A program made the translations under genes and the position numbers. From Acidimicrobiales bacterium (GTDB lineage Bacteria > Actinomycetota > Acidimicrobiia > Acidimicrobiales > JACCXE01): 64,000 nucleotides of DNA. The first letter of the stretch is position 1; the number at the start of each line of letters is the position of its first letter. The stretch covers positions 1 through 64,000 of the forward strand of contig DASZWD010000030.1 of assembly GCA_035546775.1 (NCBI GenBank), given 5' to 3'. Below are positions 48,330-56,244 of the stretch, one piece after another. The notes under the pieces were generated by a model. It was given only the letters and a program-made list of their open reading frames with translations. It did no database searches and was not told the DNA's origin.

Positions 48330-49067
48330 GTGACGAAACGAGCGGTGGCGACGGCGGTGATGGCGCTGAGTGTGGCCGCGCTCGTGGTCGTGAGCGCACT
48401 CGTGCTGCGGGCCCCCGAGGACCACGTCGTCATCGCTCCCACGACGACGACGACGCGTGCGTCGACGACCACGTCGACGTCGACGTCGACCACGACCGCA
48501 CCGCCGCCCACGACCGCGCCGGCCGCGAGCACCGATGTCGCGGCGGCGCAGTCACGCCTCCAGGCGCTGGGCTACTGGCTGAACGACCCCGCCGGCACAT
48601 TCGGCTCCTCGACGCGTCACGCCGTCGTTGCGTTCGAGAAGGTCAGCGGGCTGCCGCGCGACGGTGCATTGACGCCGGCGACGCTCGATGCGTTGGCGCG
48701 TGCCGCGCGGCCGGTGCCCCGTTCGGCCGTCGGCCACCACGTCGAGATCGATCGCGCCCGCCAGGTTCTCTTCGTCGTCACCGGTGATCGCGTCGACTGG
48801 GTGTTCGACACGTCTACGGGCAAGCGCGGCTGGACGACGCCCGCGGGAAACTTCGCGGTCACCCGGCAGATCGACGGGTATCACCGGTCACCGCTCGGTG
48901 TCCTCTACCGCCCGAAGTACTTCGTGCGCGGCATCGCGCTCCACGGTTACCCGAGTGTCCCGGCGTTTCCGGCGTCGCACGGTTGCGTGCGCGTGGTCAA
49001 CGCCGCCATGGACTTCCTGTGGAGCAGCAACACGGTCCCGGTCGGCACGCCGGTCCTCGTCACCTGA
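48330..49067 (+). CDS. L,D-transpeptidase with peptidoglycan-binding domain
   Basis: 245 residues. A single N-terminal membrane anchor or signal (about 5-25) is followed by a long Thr/Ser/Pro linker (about 35-68). A PG_binding_1 domain (SRLQALGYWLNDPAGTFGSS near 75-94) precedes a YkuD catalytic domain with IALHGYPSVPAFPASHGCVR containing the HxxG...SHGCVR active-site Cys (about residue 222). It forms 3-3 cross-links in peptidoglycan, the link type that dominates in non-growing mycobacteria. GTG 48330 is preceded by CACGCT at exactly 6 nt, so the transcript should be leaderless. It is divergent from Hsp20, and its TGA overlaps the first arginine-operon box. DosR-type control rests on the weak second box. 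Confidence 0.86.
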   Translation: MTKRAVATAVMALSVAALVVVSALVLRAPEDHVVIAPTTTTTRASTTTSTSTSTTTAPPPTTAPAASTDVAAAQSRLQALGYWLNDPAGTFGSSTRHAVVAFEKVSGLPRDGALTPATLDALARAARPVPRSAVGHHVEIDRARQVLFVVTGDRVDWVFDTSTGKRGWTTPAGNFAVTRQIDGYHRSPLGVLYRPKYFVRGIALHGYPSVPAFPASHGCVRVVNAAMDFLWSSNTVPVGTPVLVT

Positions 49068-49130
49068 GACTTTTGCCAAGGCGCGCTGGGACTTTCGCCT
49101 CTGCTCCGTCCCGGCGCCAGCGCGGACCAT
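49065..49130 (+). promoter_or_regulatory. Tandem DosR-type boxes L1/L2 and -10 of the arginine deiminase operon
   Basis: TGGGACTTTCGCCTCT (49087-49102) is the strong box and TGAGACTTTTGCCAAG (49065-49080) a weaker one. Their centres are 22 bp apart, two turns on the same helix face. GACCAT (49125-49130) begins exactly 30.5 nt after the strong centre, as at the other sites, placing the start of transcription near 49137. L1 overlaps the stop codon of the L,D-transpeptidase. Confidence 0.68.
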
Positions 49131-49137
49131 CACGGGA

Positions 49138-49161
49138 GCGGCTCGCCGAAAAAAGAGCCGC
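49138..49161 (+). other. Hairpin at the predicted 5' end of the arginine operon mRNA
   Basis: GCGGCTC (49138-49144) and GAGCCGC (49155-49161) form a 7-bp stem around the loop GCCGAAAAAA. Given the promoter phasing, the stem would sit at the very 5' end of the transcript. It is followed by AGGAGAG, a Shine-Dalgarno sequence 6 nt before ATG 49180. It could protect the mRNA from 5' decay or act in control; a terminator for the upstream gene is less likely without a U-run. Confidence 0.55.
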
Positions 49162-49179
49162 CCAAACAGGAGAGTCATT

Positions 49180-50616
49180 ATGGCTACGACGCTTCATCGT
49201 CCACGGCGGGACCACCCGCTGGTCGCCCACCACGAGGAGAAGCCGGCCGACGCGGCGGCGCACGCGCTCGGACTCCCGTCAGCGACCGCCCTCGTCATCG
49301 GCAGCATCATCGGCACCGGTGTCTTCACGATGCCCGCGGTCATGGCGACCGCCGGCACGAGCTCGATCCTGACGCTGGTCGCGATCTCGATCGGTGCGTT
49401 GGTGCTCGCCATGCTGTTCGGTCAGTTGACCCGCCGCATTCCCAACAACGAAGGCGGCCTGTACGCCTACGCCCGCCACGAGTTCGGCGACTTCGCCGGC
49501 TACCTCACGGCGTGGTGCTACTGGATCACGTGCTGGGCCGGCAACGCCGCCATCGTGGCGTCGTGGGTCCTCTACGTCGAAGAGCTCTTCGGCATTCACA
49601 ACCCCAGCGCCTGGACGAACTTCGGTATCGCGCTGACCGGCCTGTGGATCCCGGCGGCGATCAACCTCGCCGGCGTCAAGCAGATGGCGTGGTTCCAGAA
49701 CCTGACCGTCGTGCTGAAGTTCCTGCCGCTGCTGTTCGTCGGCACCGTCGGTTGGTTCTTCATCAAGACCGCCAACTTCGGCGCCTTCAACGCCTCGGGC
49801 AGCAGCCTCTACGACGCCGTCAACATCGCGGCGGGCGTGGCGCTGTTCTCGTTCATCGGTGTCGAAGTCGCGTCGATCGCGGCGGGCCGCGTGCAGAACC
49901 CGCGGCGCAACGTCGGACGCGCATCGCTGCTCGGCACCGGTGCCTCGGCGCTGCTCTACATCGCGGTGACGGGCGCCATCATGGGCCTGGTTCCCCACGG
50001 CCACCTCGTGAAGGACGGCGCCCCGTTTGTCGCCGCCTTCGACGCCATGTTCAACGGTGGATGGATCGGCAAGCTCGTCGCCCTCACGGCCGTCATTTCG
50101 GGCATCGGCGCCCTCAACGGCTGGACGATGGTCACCGCCGAGATGCCCTACGCCGCCGCCAAGGACGGGCTGTTCCTGTCGGCCTTCTCGAAGGTCAACG
50201 CCAAGAACGTCCCGTGGTTCGGCGTCGTCGTGTCGACGGTCGTCGCGTCGGCCCTGATGGGTTGGAGCTACAGCGGCAAGACCGGCCTCCACGTGTTCAC
50301 CTACCTCGTGTACCTGTCGGTTGTCACCGTCGCCATCCCGTACTTCTTCTCGGCCTGCGCCCAACTGGCGTTCCTCGTCTCGCGGCGCCGCAAGGTGCAG
50401 GGCGCGGCGCTCGTGCGTGACCTCACCGTGGCGACCGTCGGCGGCCTCTTCGCCCTGTGGGTGACCTTCGCTGCTGGTTACCAGTCGGTGTACCAGACGA
50501 TGCTGCTCCTGCTGATCGGCCTGCCGCTGTACGCCTTCCTCAAGGCGCATCGCGAGCGGACGGGTCAAGTGCTCGAGCCCATCGAAGCTGAGCTCGCCGA
50601 GGCCGACGCGTCGTGA
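49180..50616 (+). CDS. arcD: Arginine/ornithine antiporter (APC superfamily)
   Basis: 478 residues with about 12 membrane helices. The APC consensus [16 protein letters not shown] (helix 1, about 36-51), [44 protein letters not shown] (helix 6/loop) and [18 protein letters not shown] match basic amino acid antiporters of the ArcD/LysP-like subfamily. It exchanges external arginine for ornithine without energy cost. ATG 49180 has AGGAGAG 6 nt upstream. It heads an operon with ddaH, arcA, arcB and arcC, and that genetic company gives the substrate. The stop overlaps ddaH by 4 bases. Confidence 0.88.
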   Translation: MATTLHRPRRDHPLVAHHEEKPADAAAHALGLPSATALVIGSIIGTGVFTMPAVMATAGTSSILTLVAISIGALVLAMLFGQLTRRIPNNEGGLYAYARHEFGDFAGYLTAWCYWITCWAGNAAIVASWVLYVEELFGIHNPSAWTNFGIALTGLWIPAAINLAGVKQMAWFQNLTVVLKFLPLLFVGTVGWFFIKTANFGAFNASGSSLYDAVNIAAGVALFSFIGVEVASIAAGRVQNPRRNVGRASLLGTGASALLYIAVTGAIMGLVPHGHLVKDGAPFVAAFDAMFNGGWIGKLVALTAVISGIGALNGWTMVTAEMPYAAAKDGLFLSAFSKVNAKNVPWFGVVVSTVVASALMGWSYSGKTGLHVFTYLVYLSVVTVAIPYFFSACAQLAFLVSRRRKVQGAALVRDLTVATVGGLFALWVTFAAGYQSVYQTMLLLLIGLPLYAFLKAHRERTGQVLEPIEAELAEADAS

Positions 50617-51392
50617 CCGGTCGGTTGGCGCTCGTGCGTCGTCCGGGCCCGCGCCTCGACGAAGGCATCGTGACCCATATCGAACGCCGGCGGGTCGACA
50701 CCCGGCTCGCCGGCGAGCAGTGGCAGCACTACGTCAATGTGCTGCGGCAGTCCGACTGGGTCGTCGTCGAGGTGCCACCGGCCGACGACTGTCCCGACGC
50801 CGTGTTCGTGGAGGACACCGTCGTCATGTTCGGCAACGTCGCCGTCGTGACACGACCCGGCGCCGACGCCCGCAAGGCCGAGGTGTTCGAGGTCGACAAG
50901 CTCGTCGAGTCCCTCGGGCTGTCGGTCAACCGCATCGTGGCGCCGGGCACCCTCGACGGCGGCGACGTGCTGAAAGTCGGTACCGCCGTCTACGTCGGGC
51001 GGGGTGGGCGCACCAACGCCGAAGGTATCCGCCAGCTGCGGCGCATCGTCGCGCCGCTGGGCTACACGGTGATCGCGGTGCCGTTGACAAAGGTGTTGCA
51101 CCTCAAGTCGGCGGTCACCGCGCTGCCCGACGGCACGATCATCGGCTACCCGCCCCTCGTCGACGAACCGTCGGTGTTCGATCGCTTCCTGCCCGTTCCC
51201 GAGGAGTCGGGCGCGCACGTCGTGGTGCTCGACGACACACGCGTGCTGATGGCGGCCGACTGCCCGCGCTCGGCGGCGCTCATCGCCGACTTGGGCTACG
51301 AGCCGATCACCGTCGACATCGGCGAGTTCGAGAAGCTCGAGGGCTGTGTCACGTGCCTGTCGGTGCGGGTGCGGGCGGGGGTGGCGTCGTGA
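50613..51392 (+). CDS. Dimethylargininase / arginine-modifying amidinohydrolase (DDAH-like)
   Basis: 259 residues of the pentein (guanidino-group modifying) fold: [20 protein letters not shown] (substrate Asp/Glu, about 55-75), [20 protein letters not shown], catalytic His in [19 protein letters not shown], and the C-terminal nucleophile region [14 protein letters not shown] (Cys about 247-250). DDAH hydrolyses methylated arginines to citrulline and amine. In bacteria related proteins sit in arginine pathways and may act as auxiliary citrulline-forming enzymes. GTG 50613 overlaps arcD and its TGA overlaps arcA (GTGA), so expression is tightly coupled. The substrate could be methylarginine or arginine; it is not resolvable by sequence. 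Confidence 0.85.
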   Translation: MTGRLALVRRPGPRLDEGIVTHIERRRVDTRLAGEQWQHYVNVLRQSDWVVVEVPPADDCPDAVFVEDTVVMFGNVAVVTRPGADARKAEVFEVDKLVESLGLSVNRIVAPGTLDGGDVLKVGTAVYVGRGGRTNAEGIRQLRRIVAPLGYTVIAVPLTKVLHLKSAVTALPDGTIIGYPPLVDEPSVFDRFLPVPEESGAHVVVLDDTRVLMAADCPRSAALIADLGYEPITVDIGEFEKLEGCVTCLSVRVRAGVAS

Positions 51393-52612
51393 CGGGCTTC
51401 GCCGTGCGCTCGGAAGTCGGGACGCTGCGACGCGTGTTGCTGCACCGGCCTGGTCTGGAGCTGCAACGGCTCACGCCCTCGAATTGCCGCGACCTGCTGT
51501 TCGACGACGTGCTGTGGGTCAAGCGGGCGCGTCAGGAACACGACGCCTTCGCCGACGCACTCGTCGAGCGCGGCGTCGAGGTGTTCTACGTGGGCGACCT
51601 GCTCGCCGAGACGATGAAGGACGATCACGCCCGCGCCTGGGTGCTCGACCACGCCATCGACGCCCGTGATCTGGGCGCCGACCTCGCGGGTGTCGTGCGG
51701 GCGTTCCTCGACGACGCCGACCCCGACACGGTGGCGCGCCACCTCATCGGCGGGCTCACGCCCGGCGAGGTGCCGGGCCACGAACCGGGACTCAAGGCGG
51801 CGGTCGACGCCGACCGTGGGTTCCTGCTCCCACCGTTGCCCAACCACCTCTTCGCGCGCGACACCACGTGCTGGGTGTACGACGGCGTGTCGCTCAATCC
51901 GATGGCACTGCCGGCGCGGCGACGCGAGACGGCGCACCTCGAGGCGGTCTACCGCTTCCATCCGATGTTCGCCGGCGAGGACTTCCACGTCTGGTACGGC
52001 GGAAGCGACGCCGACCATCGGTCGGCCACGATCGAAGGCGGCGACGTCCACGTGATCGGCCGCGGTGCCGTCATGATCGGCATGGGTGAGCGCACCACGC
52101 CCCAAGCCGTCGAGGCACTGACGCGGTCGCTGTTCGCGCACGGCGATTCGGTCGACACCGTGATCGCCGTCGCCCTTCCGGCGCGGCGCGCCTTCATGCA
52201 CCTCGACACCGTCATGACGATGGTCGACCCGCAGACCTTCGTGGCCTATCCCGGCGTCGTCGACTCGATGCGCGCCTGGACGCTGCAACGCGGCGACACG
52301 CTCGACGCGCTCGTCGTCACCGCCCAGCCCGACGTGTTCACGCCCATCAAGGCGGCGCTCGGCCTCGACGCCGTGCGCGTGCTGACCACCGGCGGCGACG
52401 CATACGAGGCCGAGCGCGAACAATGGGACGACGGCAACAACGTGCTGGCCGTCGCACCCGGCATCGTCGTGGCCTACGAGCGCAACGTCGACACCAACAC
52501 CAAGCTGCGCAAGGCCGGGATCGAAGTCATCACCATCGCCGGCAGCGAACTGGGACGGGGGCGCGGCGGCCCGCGTTGCATGAGTTGCCCGTTGGCGCGG
52601 GACGCGGTGTAG
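51389..52612 (+). CDS. arcA: Arginine deiminase
   Basis: 407 residues, the normal ADI length. Motifs in order are [51 protein letters not shown] with the LFxRD core, [33 protein letters not shown] (catalytic His) and the terminal [16 protein letters not shown] with the nucleophilic Cys. It converts arginine to citrulline and ammonia, the first step of the ADI pathway. GTG 51389 overlaps the ddaH stop. The open frame extends about 670 bases upstream, but that is a shadow of the ddaH region. The OTC gene follows after 4 bases. The ammonia produced also helps acid tolerance. Confidence 0.94.
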   Translation: MTGFAVRSEVGTLRRVLLHRPGLELQRLTPSNCRDLLFDDVLWVKRARQEHDAFADALVERGVEVFYVGDLLAETMKDDHARAWVLDHAIDARDLGADLAGVVRAFLDDADPDTVARHLIGGLTPGEVPGHEPGLKAAVDADRGFLLPPLPNHLFARDTTCWVYDGVSLNPMALPARRRETAHLEAVYRFHPMFAGEDFHVWYGGSDADHRSATIEGGDVHVIGRGAVMIGMGERTTPQAVEALTRSLFAHGDSVDTVIAVALPARRAFMHLDTVMTMVDPQTFVAYPGVVDSMRAWTLQRGDTLDALVVTAQPDVFTPIKAALGLDAVRVLTTGGDAYEAEREQWDDGNNVLAVAPGIVVAYERNVDTNTKLRKAGIEVITIAGSELGRGRGGPRCMSCPLARDAV

Positions 52613-52616
52613 CCCG

Positions 52617-53555
52617 ATGGCACTCAAGGACCTGCTGCGCGTGGCCGACCTCGGTCTCGCCGACCTGCGCCACCTGCTCGACTTGAGTGACGAGTTGCGC
52701 AGCGAGCCGTACCGCTATCACGACCTGTTGCGAGGCGACACCGTCATCACGTATTTCGCCAAGCCCTCGACCCGCACGCGCCTGTCCTTCGGCTCCGCCA
52801 TCGCCCGCCTCGGCGGCACGCCTGAGGTCGTCGGCCCGACCGAGTTGCAACTCGGCCGGGGCGAGACGATCGAGGACACGGCGCGGGTCGTCAGCCGTTA
52901 CGCCCGCGCGTTCGTCATTCGTACCTTCGCCGACGACGAGGTGTGCCGGTTCGCCGACGCGGCCTCGATCCCCGTCGTCAACGCCTTGACCGACCTGCAC
53001 CACCCGTGCCAGGCGCTGGCCGATCTGCTGACGCTGCGCAACCACTTCGGCCAGCTCGACGGCCTCAAGCTCGCCTACGTCGGCGACGGGAACAACGTCG
53101 CCCACAGCCTGCTCGAAGCGTGTGCGCTCACCGGCATGGACATCGCCGTCGCGTCTCCGGCGGGTTTCGAGCCCGACGCCGCGATTCGCGAAGCGGCGGA
53201 AAAGCTGGCGGCGGCATCGGGTTCCGAAATCGTCGTGACGCACGATCCGTTCGCCGCCGTCCGCGACGCCGACGCCGTCTACACCGACGTGTGGCTGTCG
53301 ATGGGCGACGACGAAGCAGAGCGGTCGCACCGCATCGCCGCGCTGACGCCGTTCCGCGTGACTCCCGAATTGCTCGCTGCCGCGTCCGGCCGCTGCGTGT
53401 TCATGCACTGCCTGCCGGCGCATCGCGGCGAGGAAGTCGCAGCCGAGGTGATCGACGGGCCGCACTCCGTCGTGCTCGACCAGGCGGAAAACCGGATGCA
53501 CACCGCCCAGGCCTTGCTCTTGGCGTTGCTGCGCGGCGAGCTGCGCGGCGCCTGA
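52617..53555 (+). CDS. arcB: Ornithine carbamoyltransferase (catabolic context)
   Basis: 312 residues. The carbamoyl-phosphate site FAKPSTRTRLSFGSAIARLG (about 47-66) carries the STRTR motif; LTDLHHPCQALADLLTL (about 121-137) holds HPCQ. VGDGNNVAHSLLEACALTG, DVWLSMGDDEAERSHR and the ornithine-binding FMHCLPAHRGEEVAAEVIDG close the active site. In this operon it would run phosphorolysis of citrulline to ornithine and carbamoyl phosphate. Length and motifs alone cannot separate catabolic ArcB from anabolic ArgF. The setting between arcA and arcC favours the catabolic role. Its TGA overlaps the arcC ATG (TGATG). Confidence 0.93.
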   Translation: MALKDLLRVADLGLADLRHLLDLSDELRSEPYRYHDLLRGDTVITYFAKPSTRTRLSFGSAIARLGGTPEVVGPTELQLGRGETIEDTARVVSRYARAFVIRTFADDEVCRFADAASIPVVNALTDLHHPCQALADLLTLRNHFGQLDGLKLAYVGDGNNVAHSLLEACALTGMDIAVASPAGFEPDAAIREAAEKLAAASGSEIVVTHDPFAAVRDADAVYTDVWLSMGDDEAERSHRIAALTPFRVTPELLAAASGRCVFMHCLPAHRGEEVAAEVIDGPHSVVLDQAENRMHTAQALLLALLRGELRGA

Positions 53556-54487
53556 TGCTCGTCGTCGTCGCCCTCGGCGGCAACGCCCTGTTGCGACGCG
53601 GCCAGCCTCTCGACGCTGCCGTGCAACGCGGCAACGTGCGGGCGGCGGTCGAAGGGCTCGCGGTGCTGGCCCGCGAACACCGGGTGGTGCTGACCCACGG
53701 CAACGGCCCGCAGGTCGGTCTGCTGGCGTTGCAGAACGCGTCGTTCAGCGGCGCCGAGCCCTACCCCCTCGACGTGCTCGGGGCCGAGACCGAGGGCATG
53801 GTCGGCTACCTGCTCGAGCAGGAACTGGCCCGCCATCTCGGCGAGGGCAAGGTGGCCACGCTGCTGACCCAAGTCGTCGTCGACGGCGAGGACCCGGCGT
53901 TCGCCCGCCCCACGAAATTCGTCGGTCCCGTCTACGACCAGGCCGAAGCCGAGCGCGTCGCCGCCCTGCGGCACTGGACGATCGCGCCCGACGGCGACGC
54001 CTGGCGGCGCGTCGTGCCGTCGCCCGAGCCGCGGCGCATCGTCGAACTCGCCACCATCCGACTGCTCGTCGAGCACGACGTGACGGTGGTGTGCGCCGGG
54101 GGCGGCGGGATACCAGTCGTGGCCTCGTTCGACGGTGGTCTGGTCGGGGTAGAAGGCGTGATCGACAAGGACCTGTCCGCCGCGTTGCTGGCGAGCGCGC
54201 TCGGCGCTGATGCGCTCGTGCTCCTCACCGACGTCGACGCCGTTTACGCCGACTTCGGCACCCCGCAGGCGCGACCGCTGCACACCGCGACCGTCAAGGA
54301 GCTGCGCGGGTTGCGCCTGCCGGCGGGATCGATGGGACCGAAGGTCGAAGCGGTTTGTCGCTTCGTCGAAGCCGGCGGCCGCTACGGCGCTATCGGCAAC
54401 CTCGCCGACGCCGTCGCCGTGTGCCGCGGTCAGTCCGGGACGGTGGTCTCGGCCGGCACGATCACGACCGGGCACGGAGCGTGCTGA
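53555..54487 (+). CDS. arcC: Carbamate kinase
   Basis: 310 residues of the amino acid kinase fold: VVALGGNALLRRGQPLD (about 3-19), VVLTHGNGPQVGLLALQ, LGAETEGMVGYLLEQELARH, PTKFVGPVYDQ, VVCAGGGGIPVV, GVIDKDLSAALLASALGADA and LLTDVDAVY. The enzyme makes ATP and carbamate from carbamoyl phosphate, the energy-yielding end of the pathway. ATG 53555 overlaps the OTC stop by one base. It is last in the five-gene unit, so arginine would yield ornithine (exported by ArcD), ammonia, CO2 and ATP. The final 58 bases overlap the convergent universal stress gene. Confidence 0.94.
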   Translation: MLVVVALGGNALLRRGQPLDAAVQRGNVRAAVEGLAVLAREHRVVLTHGNGPQVGLLALQNASFSGAEPYPLDVLGAETEGMVGYLLEQELARHLGEGKVATLLTQVVVDGEDPAFARPTKFVGPVYDQAEAERVAALRHWTIAPDGDAWRRVVPSPEPRRIVELATIRLLVEHDVTVVCAGGGGIPVVASFDGGLVGVEGVIDKDLSAALLASALGADALVLLTDVDAVYADFGTPQARPLHTATVKELRGLRLPAGSMGPKVEAVCRFVEAGGRYGAIGNLADAVAVCRGQSGTVVSAGTITTGHGAC

Positions 54488-54879
54488 GCGCAGCGCAGGC
54501 TGACCGAGCCGAGCATCAGGCTGGCGAACCCTCCCCGGCCGCGTGAGCCGACGACGAGCAGGTCGGCTTCACGGGCGGCGGTGAGGAGCATCTCGGCCGG
54601 CGTGCCGTGCAGCACGAGGAACTCGACCGACGCGTGCTCACCGCCGGCGCGGGCGATCGTGTCCTTGACGACGTCCTTGGCCTGGTGTTCGCACTCGACG
54701 CGCACTGATTCGTACTCGTGCTTGGTCGCCAGCTCGCCGAGGAAGGGCTCTTCCCACGCGTGCACGGCGATGACGCGCGCGCGGTGTGACGCCGCTTCGG
54801 CGATCGCCCAGCGCAAGGCCCGAACCGATCCATCCGATCCGTCGACGCCCACCACGATCTTGCCCTCGGTCGCTGCCAT
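54430..54879 (-). CDS. Universal stress protein (UspA domain)
   Basis: 149 residues of a single UspA domain: GKIVVGVDGSDGSVRALRWA (about 6-25), RARVIAVHAWEEPF, VEFLVLHGTPAEMLLTAARE, and the ATP loop LLVVGSRGRGGFASLMLGSV (about 110-129) with the G-2x-G-9x-G(S) spacing, then APCPVVIVP. The protein should bind ATP and is of the Rv3134c/Rv2005c domain type. ATG 54879 is chosen over the ATG at 54894 because box H is centred 42.5 nt away, as at the other leaderless genes, and TTCCCT sits 6 nt before it. It shares box H with the divergent permease and overlaps arcC by 58 bases. Confidence 0.9.
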   Translation of the reverse strand: MAATEGKIVVGVDGSDGSVRALRWAIAEAASHRARVIAVHAWEEPFLGELATKHEYESVRVECEHQAKDVVKDTIARAGGEHASVEFLVLHGTPAEMLLTAAREADLLVVGSRGRGGFASLMLGSVSLRCAQHAPCPVVIVPAETTVPD

Positions 54880-54913
54880 GTGAAGAGGGAACACCGACGA
54901 CTACCGCCGCCGT

Positions 54914-54929
54914 AGGGCCGAAGGTCTCT
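54914..54929. promoter_or_regulatory. DosR-type box H, symmetric between universal stress and permease genes
   Basis: AGGGCCGAAGGTCTCT. The centre at 54921.5 is 42.5 nt from the ATG at 54879 and 42.5 nt from the ATG at 54964. Plus-side -10 CATCGT (54952-54957) and minus-side TTCCCT (54891-54886) end 6 nt before their start codons. Perfect symmetry argues for a single site serving two leaderless mRNAs. Confidence 0.72.
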
Positions 54930-54963
54930 ATCAGCGGCGCCAGCCGTCGCCCATCGTTGGGAC

Positions 54964-56244
54964 ATGGCCGCCGAAGCGCCGCACCTGCGCCGGGTGCTCG
55001 GTCCGCTCGAAGTCACGGCCAGCGGCGTTGGCATCATCATCGGCGCCGGCATCTACGTGCTGCTCGGCACGGCGACGGCGCGCGCCGGCGGTGGGGTGTG
55101 GATGTCCTTCGGGATCGCGGCGGTGTTGTGTGCGCTGACGGGCCTGTCCTACGCCGAACTCGGATCGATGTTTCCCCGCGCCGGCGCTGAGTACGAGTAC
55201 ACGCGGCACGTGTTTCCCGAACGCCTCGCTTTCCTCGTCGGCTGGACGATGGCCGCCGGGCTTGTGGTCGCTGCCGCGGCGATCGCCATCGGCTTCGCCC
55301 ACTACGTGCAGTACTTCGTCGACATTCCCGTGCAAGCGGCCGCGCTCCCGCTGCTCGGCGTCGAGTTGCTCGTCGCCCTCGGAGGCATCGCGCGGTCGGC
55401 GCGGCTGACCGTCGTGCTCAGCACGCTGCAGGCCGCGGCGCTGGTCGCCGTTGTGGCCATCGGGGCGCCGCACGTGCGCCCGGCGCACCTGGTGTCGGGT
55501 GCCACGCCGGGTGGAGTGGTGGGCGGCGCCGCCCTGGTGTTCTTCGCCTTCATCGGATTCGACGAAGTGACGACCCTGGCGGAGGAGACGGTGAACCCGA
55601 CGCGGGTCATTCCGCGTGCGCTGCTCACCGCCCTCGCTATCTCCGCCGCGCTCTACATGGCCGTCGCCATCGCGGCGGTGAGCGTGATCGGCCCGCACGC
55701 GCTCGGTGCCTCCAGCCGGCCTGTCGCCGACGTGGTGGCCCACGTTCTCGGCCGCCGCGCCGAGACGGCCGTCGCCGTCGTGGCCCTGCTCACGACGGTG
55801 AACACGTCACTGCTGGCGCTGACCGCGGGGTCGCGGGTGCTGTACGGGATGGCGAGCCACGGCGCTTTGCCGCCCTTCGTCGCCCGGGTATCGGGCCGCA
55901 CGGGTGCGCCCGTAGGTGCCATCGCGCTCATCGGTGTGTTTGCCATCGCGTTCGCGGCCATCGGCGACCTGACGCTCATCGCCAGCGTGACGGACTTCGC
56001 CGTCTACGTCGTGTTCGTCGCCGTCAACGCGACGGTAATCCTGTTGCGGCGCAACGCCCCCGAGACCCCTCGGCCCTTCCGCGTCGCGGGCACAATCGGC
56101 TGGGTGCCGGTGATCCCGATCGTGGCGACGGCCGCGGTGTTCGTCATGGTGCCGCAGCTGTCGCTCGACTCGTTGTTGCTTGGTGTCGCTCTCATCGCCG
56201 CCGGCGCCGTTGTTGTCAGACTGGAACCACCATGCGCCACGTAA
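54964..56244 (+). CDS. Amino acid permease (APC superfamily)
   Basis: 426 residues with about 12 helices. Helix 1 carries VTASGVGIIIGAGIYVLLG, the APC substrate loop; the consensus GLSYAELGSMFPRAGAEYEY and FFAFIGFDEVTTLAEETVNP follow. The protein belongs to the APC amino acid transporters (YfnA/CAT-like) rather than the ArcD type seen at 49 kb. The ATG at 54964 has CATCGT 6 nt upstream and box H centred 42.5 nt away. Its 3' end overlaps the CoA-transferase gene by 13 bases. A supply of fermentable amino acid for the neighbouring CoA enzyme is one option; the amino acid is unknown. Confidence 0.88.
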   Translation: MAAEAPHLRRVLGPLEVTASGVGIIIGAGIYVLLGTATARAGGGVWMSFGIAAVLCALTGLSYAELGSMFPRAGAEYEYTRHVFPERLAFLVGWTMAAGLVVAAAAIAIGFAHYVQYFVDIPVQAAALPLLGVELLVALGGIARSARLTVVLSTLQAAALVAVVAIGAPHVRPAHLVSGATPGGVVGGAALVFFAFIGFDEVTTLAEETVNPTRVIPRALLTALAISAALYMAVAIAAVSVIGPHALGASSRPVADVVAHVLGRRAETAVAVVALLTTVNTSLLALTAGSRVLYGMASHGALPPFVARVSGRTGAPVGAIALIGVFAIAFAAIGDLTLIASVTDFAVYVVFVAVNATVILLRRNAPETPRPFRVAGTIGWVPVIPIVATAAVFVMVPQLSLDSLLLGVALIAAGAVVVRLEPPCAT

